A stretch of DNA of 64,000 nucleotides. It comes from Anderseniella sp963759095 (GTDB lineage: Bacteria; Pseudomonadota; Alphaproteobacteria; Rhizobiales; Aestuariivirgaceae). Both the position numbers and the translations under genes were made by a program. The number at the start of each line of letters is the position of its first letter. Position 1 is the stretch's first letter. The notes under the pieces are model-generated. The model did no database searches. It was given only the letters and a program-made list of their open reading frames with translations, and was not told the origin of the DNA. The stretch is from the NCBI GenBank assembly GCA_963759095.1, contig CAVWYF010000010.1:1-64000 (forward strand), given 5' to 3'. This document shows positions 8,680 through 18,396 of the stretch, piece after piece.

Positions 8680-9628
8680 CGCGCAGGCGCTTGAGCAGGC
8701 CGCGAAAGTCCGCGGGCGGCTCGGCGCGCCAGGTCATCGCCTTGCCGCTCGTCGGATGCGTGAGCGAGAGCTCGGCCGCGTGCAGCGCCTGGCGCGTGAA
8801 GCCGATGCCGTGGCGCGTGCCGCGACGGTAGGTCGCTTCGCCGATGATCGGGTGGCGGATGTGCTGGAAATGCACGCGGATCTGGTGCGTGCGCCCGGTT
8901 TCCAGGCGGCACTCGACGAGCGCCGCGCGACCGTATCGCTCGATCACGTGGTAGCGCGTCACCGCGTCCTTGCCGCGGCGCGTGACCGCCATCCGCGTGC
9001 GCGCGCGCGTGTCGCGCCCCACGGGCGCGTCGATGACGCCGCTCGCCGGCGGATCGCCCTGCACCACGGCGAGGTACACGCGGCGCATGCTGCGCTCGCC
9101 GAGCTGGCGCACGAGACTGGTCTGCGCCTCGATCGTCTTCGCCACCACGATGAGGCCCGTGGTGTCCTTGTCGAGCCGGTGCACGATACCCGCGCGCGGC
9201 ACGCCGGCGAGCTGCGGTGCGTGCGCGAGGAGCCCGTTCATCAGCGTGCCGTCGGGCTGCCCCGCGCCCGGATGCACCACCAGGCCGGCGGGCTTGTTGA
9301 TCACCAGCAGGTCGGCGTCCTCGTAGGCCACCTTGAGCGGCATGCGCTGCGCCCGCGGCGCGGCGTTCGGCGCCGCCGGCGGCGCGAGCGCCACGCGCTC
9401 GCCGCCGCGCACCAGGGTGCGCGACGCGGCGCGCTCGCCGTCGACGGTGATGTGGCCCTCGACGAGCCAGGCCTGCAGGCGGCTGCGCGAGTACTGCGGG
9501 AACATGCGCGCGAGCGCCTGGTCCAGGCGCAGCCCGGCCAGGGCGCGCGGCGCCTCGGCGCTCATCGGCGCCACGAAGCTCGCGTCCCAGTCGGCGTTGT
9601 CCTCCGCGTCCGTATAATCGCGTCCCAT
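8666..9628 (-). CDS. rluD: 23S rRNA pseudouridine synthase RluD
   Basis: RluD makes pseudouridines in helix 69 of 23S rRNA. An N-terminal S4 RNA-binding domain (GLRLDQALARMFPQYSRSRLQAWL) is followed by the catalytic domain with GIVHRLDKDTTGL, which contains the catalytic Asp, and later ETGRTHQIRVHF and HPIIGEATY. The start at 9628 gives 320 residues. A start at 9565 (MSAEAPRAL) would give about 299 and also fits; an acidic extension of this kind is plausible for betaproteobacteria. The gene runs head-to-head with bamD and leads the operon rluD-pgeF-ZIP. Confidence 0.94.
   Translation of the reverse strand: MGRDYTDAEDNADWDASFVAPMSAEAPRALAGLRLDQALARMFPQYSRSRLQAWLVEGHITVDGERAASRTLVRGGERVALAPPAAPNAAPRAQRMPLKVAYEDADLLVINKPAGLVVHPGAGQPDGTLMNGLLAHAPQLAGVPRAGIVHRLDKDTTGLIVVAKTIEAQTSLVRQLGERSMRRVYLAVVQGDPPASGVIDAPVGRDTRARTRMAVTRRGKDAVTRYHVIERYGRAALVECRLETGRTHQIRVHFQHIRHPIIGEATYRRGTRHGIGFTRQALHAAELSLTHPTSGKAMTWRAEPPADFRGLLKRLRDDRP
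9613..9618 (+). promoter_or_regulatory. Putative -10 box (TATAAT) of bamD
   Basis: A perfect TATAAT ends nine bases before the bamD ATG at 9627. A start site about seven bases downstream of the box would give an almost leaderless bamD message, and no Shine-Dalgarno sequence is seen. A good -35 at normal spacing is not obvious. Confidence 0.45.
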
Positions 9629-10427
9629 GCTGAGAAGTGTACTGGTACTGGCCGTCGCGGCGCTGCTCGCCGCGGGCTGCGCGACCACCGAGCCGCCCGA
9701 CGAGACCGCCGGCTGGACGGTCGAGCGCCTGCACGGCGAGGCGCGCGACGCGATCAAGGAGCGCGACTGGGCGAAGGCGATCAAGTACCTGGAGAAGCTC
9801 GAGGCGCGCTTTCCCTACGGCCGCTACGCGCAGCAGGCGCAGCTCGATCTCGCCTGGGCGCACTGGAAGTACGACGAGCGCGCCGCGGCGATCGCCGCCA
9901 TCGACCGCTTCATCAAGCTCTACCCCAACCACGAGGCCCTCGACTACGCGTACTACCTGAGGGGCCTGATCAACTTCACCGAGAACCAGGGTCTGTTCGC
10001 GATCCTGTCGGACCCGGACCTCGCCGAGCGCGACCCGAAGGCGGCGCGCGAGGCCTTCGCCGCGTTTCGCGAGGTGGTGACGCGCTTTCCGGACTCGAAG
10101 TACGCCGCGGACTCGGCGGCGCGCATGCGCTACCTGGTGAACTCGCTCGCGCGCCACGAGGTGCACGTGGCGCGCTACTACGTGAAGCGCGGCGCGTACC
10201 TCGCCGCGGCCAACCGCGCGCAGGCCGCGGTGTCGAACTACCCGGAGGCGCCGGCCGTCGAGGAGGCGCTGTTCATCCTGATGCGCTCCTACGCGGCGCT
10301 CGGCCTCGAGGACCTGCGCGCCGACGCCGAGCGTGTCATCCGCAAGAACTTCCCCGACAGCCCCTACTTCAAGGGCCCGGTGAAGCGCGACGTGTCGTGG
10401 TGGCGCGTCTGGGACGCGGACTGGTAA
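9627..10427 (+). CDS. bamD: Outer membrane protein assembly factor BamD
   Basis: BamD is the essential lipoprotein partner of BamA in inserting beta-barrel proteins into the outer membrane. The N-terminus is a lipoprotein signal peptide with lipobox LAAGC (Cys at residue 17). The rest is a run of TPR-like helix pairs: AIKYLEKLEARFPYGRYAQQAQ, LDLAWAHWKYDERAAAIAAI, then YYLRGLINF, FREVVTRFPDSKYAADS and VARYYVKRGAYLAAANRAQ. Length (266 residues) is normal. Its stop abuts the denD stop with no gap on the opposite strand. The start codon overlaps the rluD start as a shared CATG. Confidence 0.95.
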   Translation: MLRSVLVLAVAALLAAGCATTEPPDETAGWTVERLHGEARDAIKERDWAKAIKYLEKLEARFPYGRYAQQAQLDLAWAHWKYDERAAAIAAIDRFIKLYPNHEALDYAYYLRGLINFTENQGLFAILSDPDLAERDPKAAREAFAAFREVVTRFPDSKYAADSAARMRYLVNSLARHEVHVARYYVKRGAYLAAANRAQAAVSNYPEAPAVEEALFILMRSYAALGLEDLRADAERVIRKNFPDSPYFKGPVKRDVSWWRVWDADW

Positions 10428-11394
10428 TCAGACCTTGATGTTCTCGTCCGCGATGTAGGCGCGGATGATCGATTCGACGTCCGCATCCGCCTTGAAGCCC
10501 ATCTCCAGCGCGCGCGGCGTCTTGAAGTTTACCGGCCAGGTCTTCACGATCGCCTGGATGCGCGCGTCGGGCTTGTAGGTCACCCGCCCGGCGGCCTTCG
10601 CGCCGGCGACTTTCTTCAGCGCCTCGATCATCTGCGCGACGCTCGCGGTGATGCCGGGCAGGTTGAGCCAGCGCTGCGTGCCCCACGCTTCGGCCGGCAG
10701 CTCCCAGGCGTGGATGAACGCGTCCACCACCTTGCCCGGCGAGAGCATCCACACGCCGGTCTCGGGCGCCACCGGGCATTCGGAAGGCGACGCCGTTCAG
10801 CGGCTCGCGCAGGATGCCGCTCGCGAAGGACGACGCCGCGGCGTTCGGCTTGCCCGCGCGCACCACGATCGTCGGCAGCCGCAGCGACCTGCCGTCGACG
10901 AAGCCCTTTCTCGAGTAGTCGCTCACCAGGTATTCGCCGATCACCTTCTGCGCGCCGTAGGAGGTCTGCGGGTTGGCGAGCGTCGAATCGTCGAGCACCG
11001 CCGGCAGCGTGCCGCCGAAGGCCGCCACCGAGCTGGTGTACACGAGGCGCGGCGGCTTGGCGCACTTTCGCATCTGCGCCAGGAGCAGCTCCGTGCCCTG
11101 CAGGTTCACGCGCATGCCGAGGTCGAAATCGGCCTCGGCCGCGCCGCTCACCACTGCCGCGAGGTGGAACACGGCGTCGGTGTCGGGCGGGCAGACGCTC
11201 GCGATCACCTTCGCATCCGACACGTCGCCGGTCACCGCCTTGAGCCGCGGCTCGGTCGACGCCGCGCTCGGGAACGCGCCGTCGAGCAAAGTGACCGAGG
11301 CGAGGGGCTTGCCGCCCAATTGCCCGCGCGCCAGCAGCGCCCTGGCAAGCCTGAACCCGAGAAAACCGCCGCCGCCCGTGATGAGTATCTTCAT
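10428..11394 (-). CDS. denD: D-erythronate dehydrogenase-like NAD-dependent epimerase/dehydrogenase (DenD), one frameshift
   Basis: An extended SDR of about 322 residues. It has the ITGGGGFLGFRLARALL nucleotide-binding loop, FHLAAVVSGAAEADFDLGM, a YTSSVAAFGG serine region and the SYGAQKVIGEYLV catalytic Tyr/Lys. The block VDGRSLRLPTIVVRAGKPN and the overall spacing are those of DenD, which oxidises D-erythronate at C2 to 2-oxo-tetronate for sugar-acid catabolism. A frame change at about 10,772 (an extra G) splits the last 115 residues into another frame (PETGVWMLSPGKVVDAFIHA). The start overlaps the helicase stop by four bases. No other tetronate-pathway gene is nearby, so the substrate is uncertain. 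Confidence 0.85.
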
Positions 11395-13294
11395 GCGTCG
11401 ATTCTAGCCAGAAACGCGCGCACTTCCGCCAGATCGCGCGTCGGTTTCATCGGCGGCAGGCTGGCGCGCACCAGGCGCCCGTAGGGACGCGAGTACAGGC
11501 GCGGGTCGCACAGCATGAGCACGCCGCGGTCGGTCTCGTCGCGGATCAGGCGCCCGGCGCCCTGCTTCAACTGCAGGATGGCCTGCGGCAGCTGGAACTC
11601 GGTGAACGGGTTGCCGCCCGCGGCGCGCAGGGCTTCGATGCGCGCGGCGAGCACCGGGTCGTCCGGCGGCGCGAACGGCAGCTTGTCGATCACCACCACC
11701 GAGAGCGCTTCGCCGCGCACGTCCACGCCCTCGCGAAACGACGCGCTGCCGAGCAGGACCGCGTTGCCCAGGCGCCGGAAGCGCGCCAGCAGCTCGCTTC
11801 TCGAGCCCGTGCCCTGCACGAGCAGCGGGTAGTCGAGCTTCTCGCGCAGCAGCTCGTGCGCGCGGCGCAGCGCGCGCAGCGTGGTGAACAGGAGAAACGC
11901 GCGCCCGCCGCTCGCCTCGATCACCGGCAGCGCGGCATTCACCACCGCCTCGGTGAAGGCGGGATCGTTGGGATCGGCGGGCAGCGCCGGCGGCACGTAG
12001 AGCAGCGCCTGGCGCGCGAAATCGTACGGGCTCGGCCAGCTGCGCGCCTCGACCTGCGCCAGGCCCATCTCGCGCTGGTAGTGCGAGAAGTCGCCGCCGA
12101 TGGCGAGCGTCGCCGAGGTGAAAATCCAGGCGCGCGGCGCCTCCTCCAGCTGGCGCTGGAACAGCTCGGCGCAGGACAGCGGCGTCAGGTAAAGCTGCAC
12201 CGCCTGCGCGAACACTTCCACCCAGCGCACCCACTGGCCGTCCGGCTCGCCCGCGAGGCGCGCGCAGAGCGAGCGCAGCTCCGCGGCGCGCGCGGCGCAG
12301 GACTTGAGGCCTTCGCTGCGCTCGGCCTGCGCCTCGAGCGGTGCGGCGAGCGCCTCGAGCGCGGCGCCGAGCTCGGCGAGCGCGGCGGCGAACGCCGGCC
12401 GCGCCGCAGCCTGCGCCCACGCCATGCGCGCGGGCTCGCCGGCGAACGCGAGCCGCAGGTCGCGCGCCGCTTTCTCGAGGCGCGCGGCGCCGCGCTCCAG
12501 CTCGGGCGCGGCCCCGCCCGCGGCGGCGAGCTCGAGGCGCGCATCGCGCGCCAGATCGGCGATGCGGCCGCTCGACAGGATCTCGCCGAAGAACAGGCGC
12601 GCGGTGTCCGGCAGCTGGTGCGCCTCGTCGAGGATCACGGTGTTGCAGGCCGGCAGCAGCTCGGCGACGCCTTCGTCGCGCAGCACCACGTCGGCGAAGA
12701 ACAGGTGATGGTTCACCACCACCACGTCGGCGGCCAGCGCCGCTCGGCGCGCCTTCATCACGAAGCAATCGTCGTAGCGCGGGCATTCCTGGCCGAGGCA
12801 GTTCTCGCGCGTCGAGGTGGCGTGCGGCCACACCGGCGCGTCCTCGGGCACGTCGGGCAGCTCGGCGCGATCGCCGCTCGCGTTGCCCGCGGCGAAGCGC
12901 TCGATCAGGCGCAGCTGCACCGCCTCCTCGCGGCTGCCGAGGCGCGACTCCGCCGCCGCGCGCTCGAGGCGATGCAGGCACACGTAGTTGGCGCGGCCCT
13001 TGAGCAGCGCGGTGACCGCGCCGGTGGCGAGCGCCTTGCGCACCGCCGGCAGGTCGCGGTCGTAGCAGCTGGTCCTGCAGGGTCTTGGTGCCGGTCGACA
13101 TGATCACCTTGCCGCCGGCAAGCAGCGCCGGCACCAGGTAGGCGAAGCGTCTTGCCGGTGCCGGTGCCGGCCTCGGCGATCAGCGGCGCGTCGCGCTCGA
13201 TCGCCGCCAGGATGCTGCGCGCGAGCTCGAGCTGCTGCGGCCGCGCGCGGTAGCCCGGGATGTGCGCCGCGAGCGGCCCGCCCTCGGCAAACAC
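11391..13294 (-). CDS. DinG/YoaA-type ATP-dependent helicase with iron-sulfur cluster, two frameshifts
   Basis: A superfamily 2, XPD-like helicase. Motif I (Walker A) is AEAGTGTGKT and motif II is LDEAHQLPD (DEAH box). Four cysteines that would hold a 4Fe-4S cluster are seen in YVCLHRLE and ENCLGQECPRYDDC. Later motifs include FTSATLA, LGSASFREGVDV and QGAGRLIRDETDRG. These enzymes unwind damaged or recombining DNA, including R-loops. Frame breaks just after GKT (near 13,150) and after TLQDQL (near 13,070) each look like one extra base. The start is uncertain: GTG at 13,294 gives VFAEGGPLAAHIPGYRARP, and further upstream the frame overlaps the preceding gene's stop. Confidence 0.9.
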
Positions 13295-13323
13295 CCGCTC
13301 CAGGGCCCGCGCCGCCGCGCTGC

Positions 13324-14028
13324 TCAGGGTCGGACCTCGTCCACCTTGACCCAGATGCGCCGGCTCGACGAGGCGTCGTCGATCCCGGCCAGCTCCACCC
13401 ATTCGCCGAGGCGCGCGCGGATAGTGCTCGAGGCGCGCTGCACCCGCACGGCGCCGCGCGTCACCGTGCCGGCGACTTCGCGCTGCGGCGCGATTTCGAG
13501 CACCACGCTGTCGCCCGCAACGCGGGGAACGACGTCGAAACCGGTGGCGATATCCTGGATCACGGCACCGTCGCGCAGCTGCAGCGGGCGGCTCGCGCCG
13601 GTGGCGATGCGCGCGCGGCTGCCTTCCAGCACCTGGATGCGCTGGTCGACGCGCTCGCTGCCCGCGCTCTGCGACTGCAGGGCGCGCGCCTCGATGCGGC
13701 TGCCGCGATCCGAGACGCGCGCGTCGACGCCGAGCTCGGTGCGGCGCTCCGCGGCTTCGCCCGCGAAGCGCACCAGGATCACCAGCCGGCGCGCGGGCGC
13801 ATCGAGCGCCTCGAGGGCGCGGCGCAGCTCGGCGAGGTTGCGAGGGCTGGTGCGCACGATGAGCTGGTTGCGCTGCCCGGTGAGCACGCCGCCCGGTTCG
13901 AGCAGCGGCCGCAGCGCCGGCAGCACCTGCTCGGCGGTGGCGTGGCGCAGGTCGATCACCTCGAGGCTCGCCTGCGCCCAGGCCGTGCAGCAGCAGAACA
14001 GGAGTGAGAGGTAAGCGGTTGCTTTCAT
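13324..14028 (-). CDS. Exported protein with secretin N-terminal short (STN/N1-like) domain
   Basis: A 234-residue protein with a signal peptide (cleavage likely after AWAQA). Residues 22-90 read SLEVIDLRHATAEQVLPALR and NQLIVRTSPRNLAELRRALEAL, the repeat fold found at the periplasmic mouth of secretins and some TonB receptors. The remainder is a mostly beta region without the secretin pore domain. I do not recognise a named family. It may be a periplasmic partner of a type II or type IV pilus secretin. The stop lies between alternative starts of the downstream helicase, which suggests cotranscription. Confidence 0.65.
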   Translation of the reverse strand: MKATAYLSLLFCCCTAWAQASLEVIDLRHATAEQVLPALRPLLEPGGVLTGQRNQLIVRTSPRNLAELRRALEALDAPARRLVILVRFAGEAAERRTELGVDARVSDRGSRIEARALQSQSAGSERVDQRIQVLEGSRARIATGASRPLQLRDGAVIQDIATGFDVVPRVAGDSVVLEIAPQREVAGTVTRGAVRVQRASSTIRARLGEWVELAGIDDASSSRRIWVKVDEVRP

Positions 14029-14056
14029 TACCGGGATGGACTAGATTACTTTAGAT

Positions 14057-14542
14057 ATGCTTCGCAACCATATGTATTTATTGGCCTTGGTAGTTCCGAT
14101 GGGCTGCACGTCGCTGCCCCGGACCCTGCCCCCGGCCGATACCGGCCCGATGAGCGAGCAGCGCGCCGAAGCGATGCTGCAGACGCTGCTCGCGCTCGGC
14201 GTGGACTACCGCTGGGGCGGCGGATCGCACGGCACGGGCTTCGATTGCAGCGGCCTGGTGGCGCATGTGTTCCGTGAAGCCTACGGCATCGAACTGCCGC
14301 ACAACGCCCGCGCGCAGAGCGAGTTCGGGGTGCGCGTCAGTCTATCGGAACTGCGCGCGGGGGACCTCGTGTTCTACAACACGCTCAACCGCCCGTTCTC
14401 GCACGTCGGCATCTACCTCGGCGACGGGCGCTTCGTGCACGCGCCCAAGACCGGGGCGCAGGTGCGCGTCGAGCCGATCGACGGCTCGTACTGGATGCGG
14501 CGCTTCGACGGCGCACGGCGCATCCGGCCTACCCGGCTGTAG
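14057..14542 (+). CDS. NlpC/P60 (C40) cell-wall endopeptidase lipoprotein
   Basis: A 161-residue lipoprotein; the lipobox is PMGC near residue 16. The catalytic domain has GTGFDCSGLVAHVFREA, whose Cys is the nucleophile, and HVGIYLGDGRFVHAPKTG, with the catalytic His. These enzymes cut gamma-D-Glu to diamino-acid bonds in peptidoglycan stem peptides. It diverges from the secretin-domain gene with only 28 bases between them, so their promoters must overlap. Confidence 0.9.
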   Translation: MLRNHMYLLALVVPMGCTSLPRTLPPADTGPMSEQRAEAMLQTLLALGVDYRWGGGSHGTGFDCSGLVAHVFREAYGIELPHNARAQSEFGVRVSLSELRAGDLVFYNTLNRPFSHVGIYLGDGRFVHAPKTGAQVRVEPIDGSYWMRRFDGARRIRPTRL

Positions 14543-14546
14543 TTTT

Positions 14547-14600
14547 CAATAACAGTTCTCATTTGTATTGACTCTCTTGTTGAGAGTCACTATCATTTGC
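14547..14600 (+). promoter_or_regulatory. AT-rich, Fur-box-like region with hairpin upstream of fbpA
   Basis: The stretch is unusually AT-rich for this GC-rich piece. It contains AACAGTTCTCATTTG and CACTATCATTTGCG, each partly matching the Fur consensus, and a perfect GACTCTC-TTGTT-GAGAGTC hairpin at 14570-14588. Its place just before an iron-importer gene supports iron control through Fur. Confidence 0.5.
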
Positions 14601-14625
14601 GTACTGCCCCCAACGGAAGGCGCAA

Positions 14626-15648
14626 ATGTCTGTTCTTAAAGCACTTATTCTTTTCCCCGCGATCGCGCTGTCGACCTCTGCGCTTGCCCAGGACAAGGTT
14701 CTGAATCTGTATTCGTCGCGCCATTACCAGAGCGACGAAGCGCTCTACGACGGCTTCACGCGCCAGACGGGCATCCGCATCAATCGCATCGAAGCGGGCG
14801 AAGACGCGCTCATCGAGCGCATCCGCAACGAAGGCGCGCGCAGCCCCGCCGACGTCCTGATCACCGTGGACGCCGGGCGCCTGTGGCGCGCCGAGCAGCT
14901 CGGCCTGCTCCAGCCGGTCCAGTCCAAGGTGCTCGACGCACGCATCCCGGCGAACTTCCGCGAGCCCGCCGGCCACTGGTTCGGCTTTTCCATGCGCGCG
15001 CGGGTCATCGCGTACAACAAGGCGCGCGTCAAGCCGGCCGAGGTGGCGACGTACGCCGCGCTCGCCGAGCCGAAATGGAAGGGCCGCATCTGCGTGCGCT
15101 CGTCCTCGAACATCTACAACCTGTCGCTGATGGGCGCGCTCATCGAGCACCTGGGCGCGGCGCAGGCCGAGCGCTGGGCGCGCGCCGTGCGCGCCAACCT
15201 GGCGCGCGACCCGAAGGGCGGCGACACGGACCAGCTGAAGGGCGTGGCCGCGGGCGAATGCGACGTGGCGATCGCCAACCACTACTACTACGCGCGCCTT
15301 GCGCGCTCGGCCAGGACCGACGAGCGCGCGATCGCGGCGACCGTCGGCATCGTGTTTCCCGACCAGGCCGGGCACGGCGCGCACGTCAACATTTCCGGGG
15401 CCGGCGTGCTGAAGCACGCGCCGCACCGCGACGCGGCGCTGACGTTCCTGGAGTACCTGGCGAGCGACGACGCGCAGCGCTATTTCGCCGACGGCAACAA
15501 CGAATGGCCGGTGGTGGCGGGGGTGAGCGTCAGCAACCCGGCGCTCGCCGAACTCGGGGCGTTCAAGTACGACCCGGTCAACGTCGCCGTGCTCGGGCGC
15601 AACCAGCCCGAGTCGCAGAAGCTCTACGACCGCGTCGCCTGGAAGTAG
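14626..15648 (+). CDS. fbpA: Ferric-iron ABC transporter periplasmic binding protein FbpA
   Basis: A 340-residue transferrin-like binding protein that carries Fe3+ through the periplasm. A signal peptide ends at LAQ (residue 22). The mature start VLNLYSSRHYQSDEALYDGF, the motif RSPADVLITVDAGRLW and the tyrosine-rich CDVAIANHYYYARL are typical of the family; tandem tyrosines ligate iron. GHGAHVNISGAGVLKHA and the C-terminal helices also match. It is followed by convergent fbpB, the two 3' ends overlapping by 25 bases. Confidence 0.93.
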   Translation: MSVLKALILFPAIALSTSALAQDKVLNLYSSRHYQSDEALYDGFTRQTGIRINRIEAGEDALIERIRNEGARSPADVLITVDAGRLWRAEQLGLLQPVQSKVLDARIPANFREPAGHWFGFSMRARVIAYNKARVKPAEVATYAALAEPKWKGRICVRSSSNIYNLSLMGALIEHLGAAQAERWARAVRANLARDPKGGDTDQLKGVAAGECDVAIANHYYYARLARSARTDERAIAATVGIVFPDQAGHGAHVNISGAGVLKHAPHRDAALTFLEYLASDDAQRYFADGNNEWPVVAGVSVSNPALAELGAFKYDPVNVAVLGRNQPESQKLYDRVAWK

Positions 15649-17263
15649 CGCCGCGACAGCGCGACCAGCGGCACCAGCCCGACGAGCACGATCACCAGCG
15701 AGGGCACGGCGGCTTCCGCGAGGCGCTCGTCCTTGGCCAGGTGGTAGGCCTCGACGGCGAGCGTATCGAAGTTGAACGGCCGCAGCACGAACGTCGCCGG
15801 GAGCTCCTTCATCACATCCACGAACACGAGGAGCGCCGCGGTGGCGAGGCTGCGCGCGACGAGCGGCGCGTGCACGCGCGCCAGCGTCTGCGCCGGCGAG
15901 GCGCCGAGGCTCCGCGCCGCGTCCTCCATGCTCGGCGTGATGCGCGCGAGGCCGGCTTCCGTGGTCTGCAGCGCCACGGCGAGAAAGCGCACCAGGCAGG
16001 CGTAGACCAGCGCAGCGATGCTGCCGGTGAGGAGCAGCCCGCTCGGCGCGCCGGTCACGCTCTCGACGATCCCCGCGAGCCAGTTGTCGAACTGCGCGAG
16101 CGGCACCAGCACGCCGATGGCGATCACCGCGCCCGGCACCGCGTAGCCGAGCGCGGCGACGCGGTTGGCGCCCTGCGCCACCCGGCTGCGCGAAAGTCGC
16201 GCCGCGTAGGCGAGCAGCAGGGCGAGGAGCACCGCGGCGACGGCGGTCACGCCGGAGAGGGTGAAGCTGTTCAGCATCAGCGCGGCGAGCCGCGCGCCCC
16301 AGCGCGCCTGCGGATCGGCCGCCGCGAGCTCGAGCAGGATCGCCGCCGGCACCAGGAAGCCGAGCACCACCGGCATGGCGCAGGCGAGCGTGGCGAGCGC
16401 CGCCGGGGCGCCGTGCAGGCGCTGGCGCGGCACGGGCTTGGCGGCCGCGGTGGCATGGAACGCCGCGCGCCCGCGCGAGGCCCGCTCCAGCGCGAGGAGC
16501 ACGACGACGAAGCCGAGCAGGCAGCTCGAGAGCTGCGCCGCGGCGACGCGGTCGCCCATCGCCAGCCAGGCCTTGAAGATGCCGGTGGTGAAGACCTCCA
16601 GCGCGAAATAGGACACGGTGCCGAAATCGGCCAGCGTCTCCATCAGCGCGAGCGCGGTGCCCGCCGCGATCGCCGGCCGCGCCAGCGGCAGCGCCACGCG
16701 AAAGAAGGACCCCCACGGCGTGTACCCGGCGAGGCGCCCCGCCTCCAGGCTGCTGCGCGGCAGGTCGCGGAACGCGGTGCGCGCAATGAGGTAGACGTAG
16801 GGATACAGCGCCAGCGCCAGCACCACGGCGGCGCCGCCGAGCGAGCGGATTTCCGGGAAACCAGTAGTCGCTGCGCCTGCCAGCCGGTCAGCGCGCGCAA
16901 GGCGCTTTGCACCGGGCCGGTGAACTGCAGCCAGTCGGTGTAGGCATAGGCCATGACATAGGCCGGCATCGCGAGCGGCAGCACCAGCGCCCACTCCAGC
17001 ACGCGCGCGCCGGGAAACCGGTAGCTGGCAATGAGCCAGGCCGACAGCACCCCGATCGACATGACGCCGCAGGCCACCAGCGCAACGAGGATCGCCGTGT
17101 TCGCCACGTACGCCGGCAGCACCGTGGCCGCGATGTGACGCCAGGCATCGCCCGCCGGTTGCAGGAGGCTCGCGGCCACCCACAGGATCGGCAGGGCCAG
17201 AAACGCCGCAATGCCGACCGAGAGCGCGCCCGCCACTCGCCTAAATGATTGAAAGAAAAGCAC
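15624..17263 (-). CDS. fbpB: Ferric-iron ABC transporter permease FbpB, two frame changes in one spot
   Basis: An inner-membrane permease of about 540 residues made of two fused halves of six or so transmembrane segments each. Both EAA loops that contact the ATPase are visible (SLEAGRLAGYTPWGSFFRVALPL; EDAARSLGASPAQTLARVHAPL). Near 16,860-16,885 the frame slips twice; the repaired text reads DYWFPEIRSLGGA, as in other FbpB proteins. The start is taken as GTG at 17,263; a TTG at 17,278 is also in frame. It is divergent from fbpC and convergent with fbpA, an unusual split layout for an fbpABC system. Confidence 0.9.
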
Positions 17264-17318
17264 TCGGCATTCTAACAAGAACGATTATTGTTCCGTCTCC
17301 CCCTATAATAGGCGGCGC
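17264..17318. promoter_or_regulatory. Divergent fbpB/fbpC promoter region with -10 box and Fur-like site
   Basis: A TATAAT lies at 17,304-17,309, ten bases before the fbpC ATG. Just upstream, AACAAGAACGATTATTGTTC (17,274-17,293) is AT-rich, carries a GAAC/GTTC inverted pair and overlaps the expected -35 zone, as an iron repressor operator would. Confidence 0.5.
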
Positions 17319-18390
17319 ATGAACCTGCTCGAGATCCAGGGCCTGCGCCAGGCCTACAACGGCGCCGAAGTCGTGCGCGGGCGTCGATTTCACGCTCGCG
17401 CGCGGCGCGATCGGCTGCCTGCTCGGGCCGAGCGGCTGCGGCAAGACCACGGTGCTGCGCTGCATCGCCGGCTTCGAGCCGCTGCGCGCCGGCCGCATCC
17501 GGCTGAACGGCGAGCTGCGTCTCGGGCGACGGGGTGATGCTGCCGCCCGAGCGCCGGCACATCGGCATGGTGTTCCAGGACTACGCGCTGTTCCCGCACC
17601 TTGACCGTGAGCGAGAACATCGCCTTCGGCCTGCGCGAGGCGCCCGGCGTCCTGCGCGCCCCGCGCGTGCGCGAGCTCGCGGCGCTGATCGGCCTCGCCG
17701 GCGCGCTGCGCCAGTATCCGCACGAGCTCTCCGGCGGCCAGCAGCAGCGCGTGGCGCTGGCGCGCGCGCTCGCGCCGCGGCCCGAGCTGCTGCTGCTCGA
17801 CGAGCCGTTCTCGAACCTCGACGTCGACCTGCGCGAGCGCCTGTCGCTCGAAGTGCGCGAGATCCTCAAGGCGAGCGGCGCCACCGCGATCCTGGTCACG
17901 CACGACCAGCACGAGGCCTTCGCCATGGCCGACGAGATCGGCGTCATGCACGAGGGCCGCATCGAGCAGTGGGACATCGGCCTACAACCTGTATCACCGC
18001 CCGGCGACCCGCTTCGTCGCCGACTTCGTCGGCCAGGGCGTGTTCCTGCCGGCCAAGGTGCTCAACGCGCGCACCGTGGAGATCGAGCTCGGCAGGCTCG
18101 AAGGCGACATCCCCGGCGCCTGCCGGATCGGCTGCGACGCCTGCGGCAAGGGCTGCCTCACCGACGTGCTGCTGCGGCCCGACGACGTGGTGCACGACGA
18201 CGACGCGCCGATCAAGGCCGAAGTCCTGCACAAGGCATTCCGCGGCGCGGAGATCCTCTACACGCTCAAGCTCGAGAGCGGGCGCCGGGTGCTCGCGCTG
18301 GTGCCGAGCCACCACAACCACGCGCTCGGCGAGAAGATCGGCATCCGCCTCGACGTCGATCACGTCGTCGTGTTCGAGCCCGAGCGCTAG
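17319..18390 (+). CDS. fbpC: Ferric-iron ABC transporter ATP-binding protein FbpC, about four frameshifts
   Basis: The ATPase that drives FbpB. Read across frames it gives MNLLEIQGLRQAYNG, the Walker A GPSGCGKTTVLRCIAGFEPL, Q-loop MVFQDYALFPHL, signature LSGGQQQRVALARAL, Walker B LLLLDEPFSNLD and H-loop VTHDQHEAFAMAD. A C-terminal TOBE-like domain follows, including a four-cysteine stretch (CRIGCDACGKGC) that could sense metal. Frame changes near 17,385, 17,518, 17,600 and 17,980 are each explained by an extra base. The stop overlaps the tonB stop on the other strand. Confidence 0.9.
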
Positions 18391-18396
18391 CGCTCG
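18381..18396. repeat. 16-bp perfect palindrome over the convergent fbpC/tonB stops
   Basis: CGAGCGCTAGCGCTCG encodes Glu-Arg-stop in both directions, ending fbpC on one strand and tonB on the other. It has no loop and no T-run. It may be chance, or a selected way to end two genes in minimal space. Confidence 0.6.

Noticed and set aside
14593..16716. 707-residue minus-strand open frame
   Set aside because: Composition is Arg/Gly/Ala-rich noise; fbpA and fbpB explain the region.
15624..16943. Long plus-strand open frame antisense to fbpB
   Set aside because: GC-rich shadow with no family motif.
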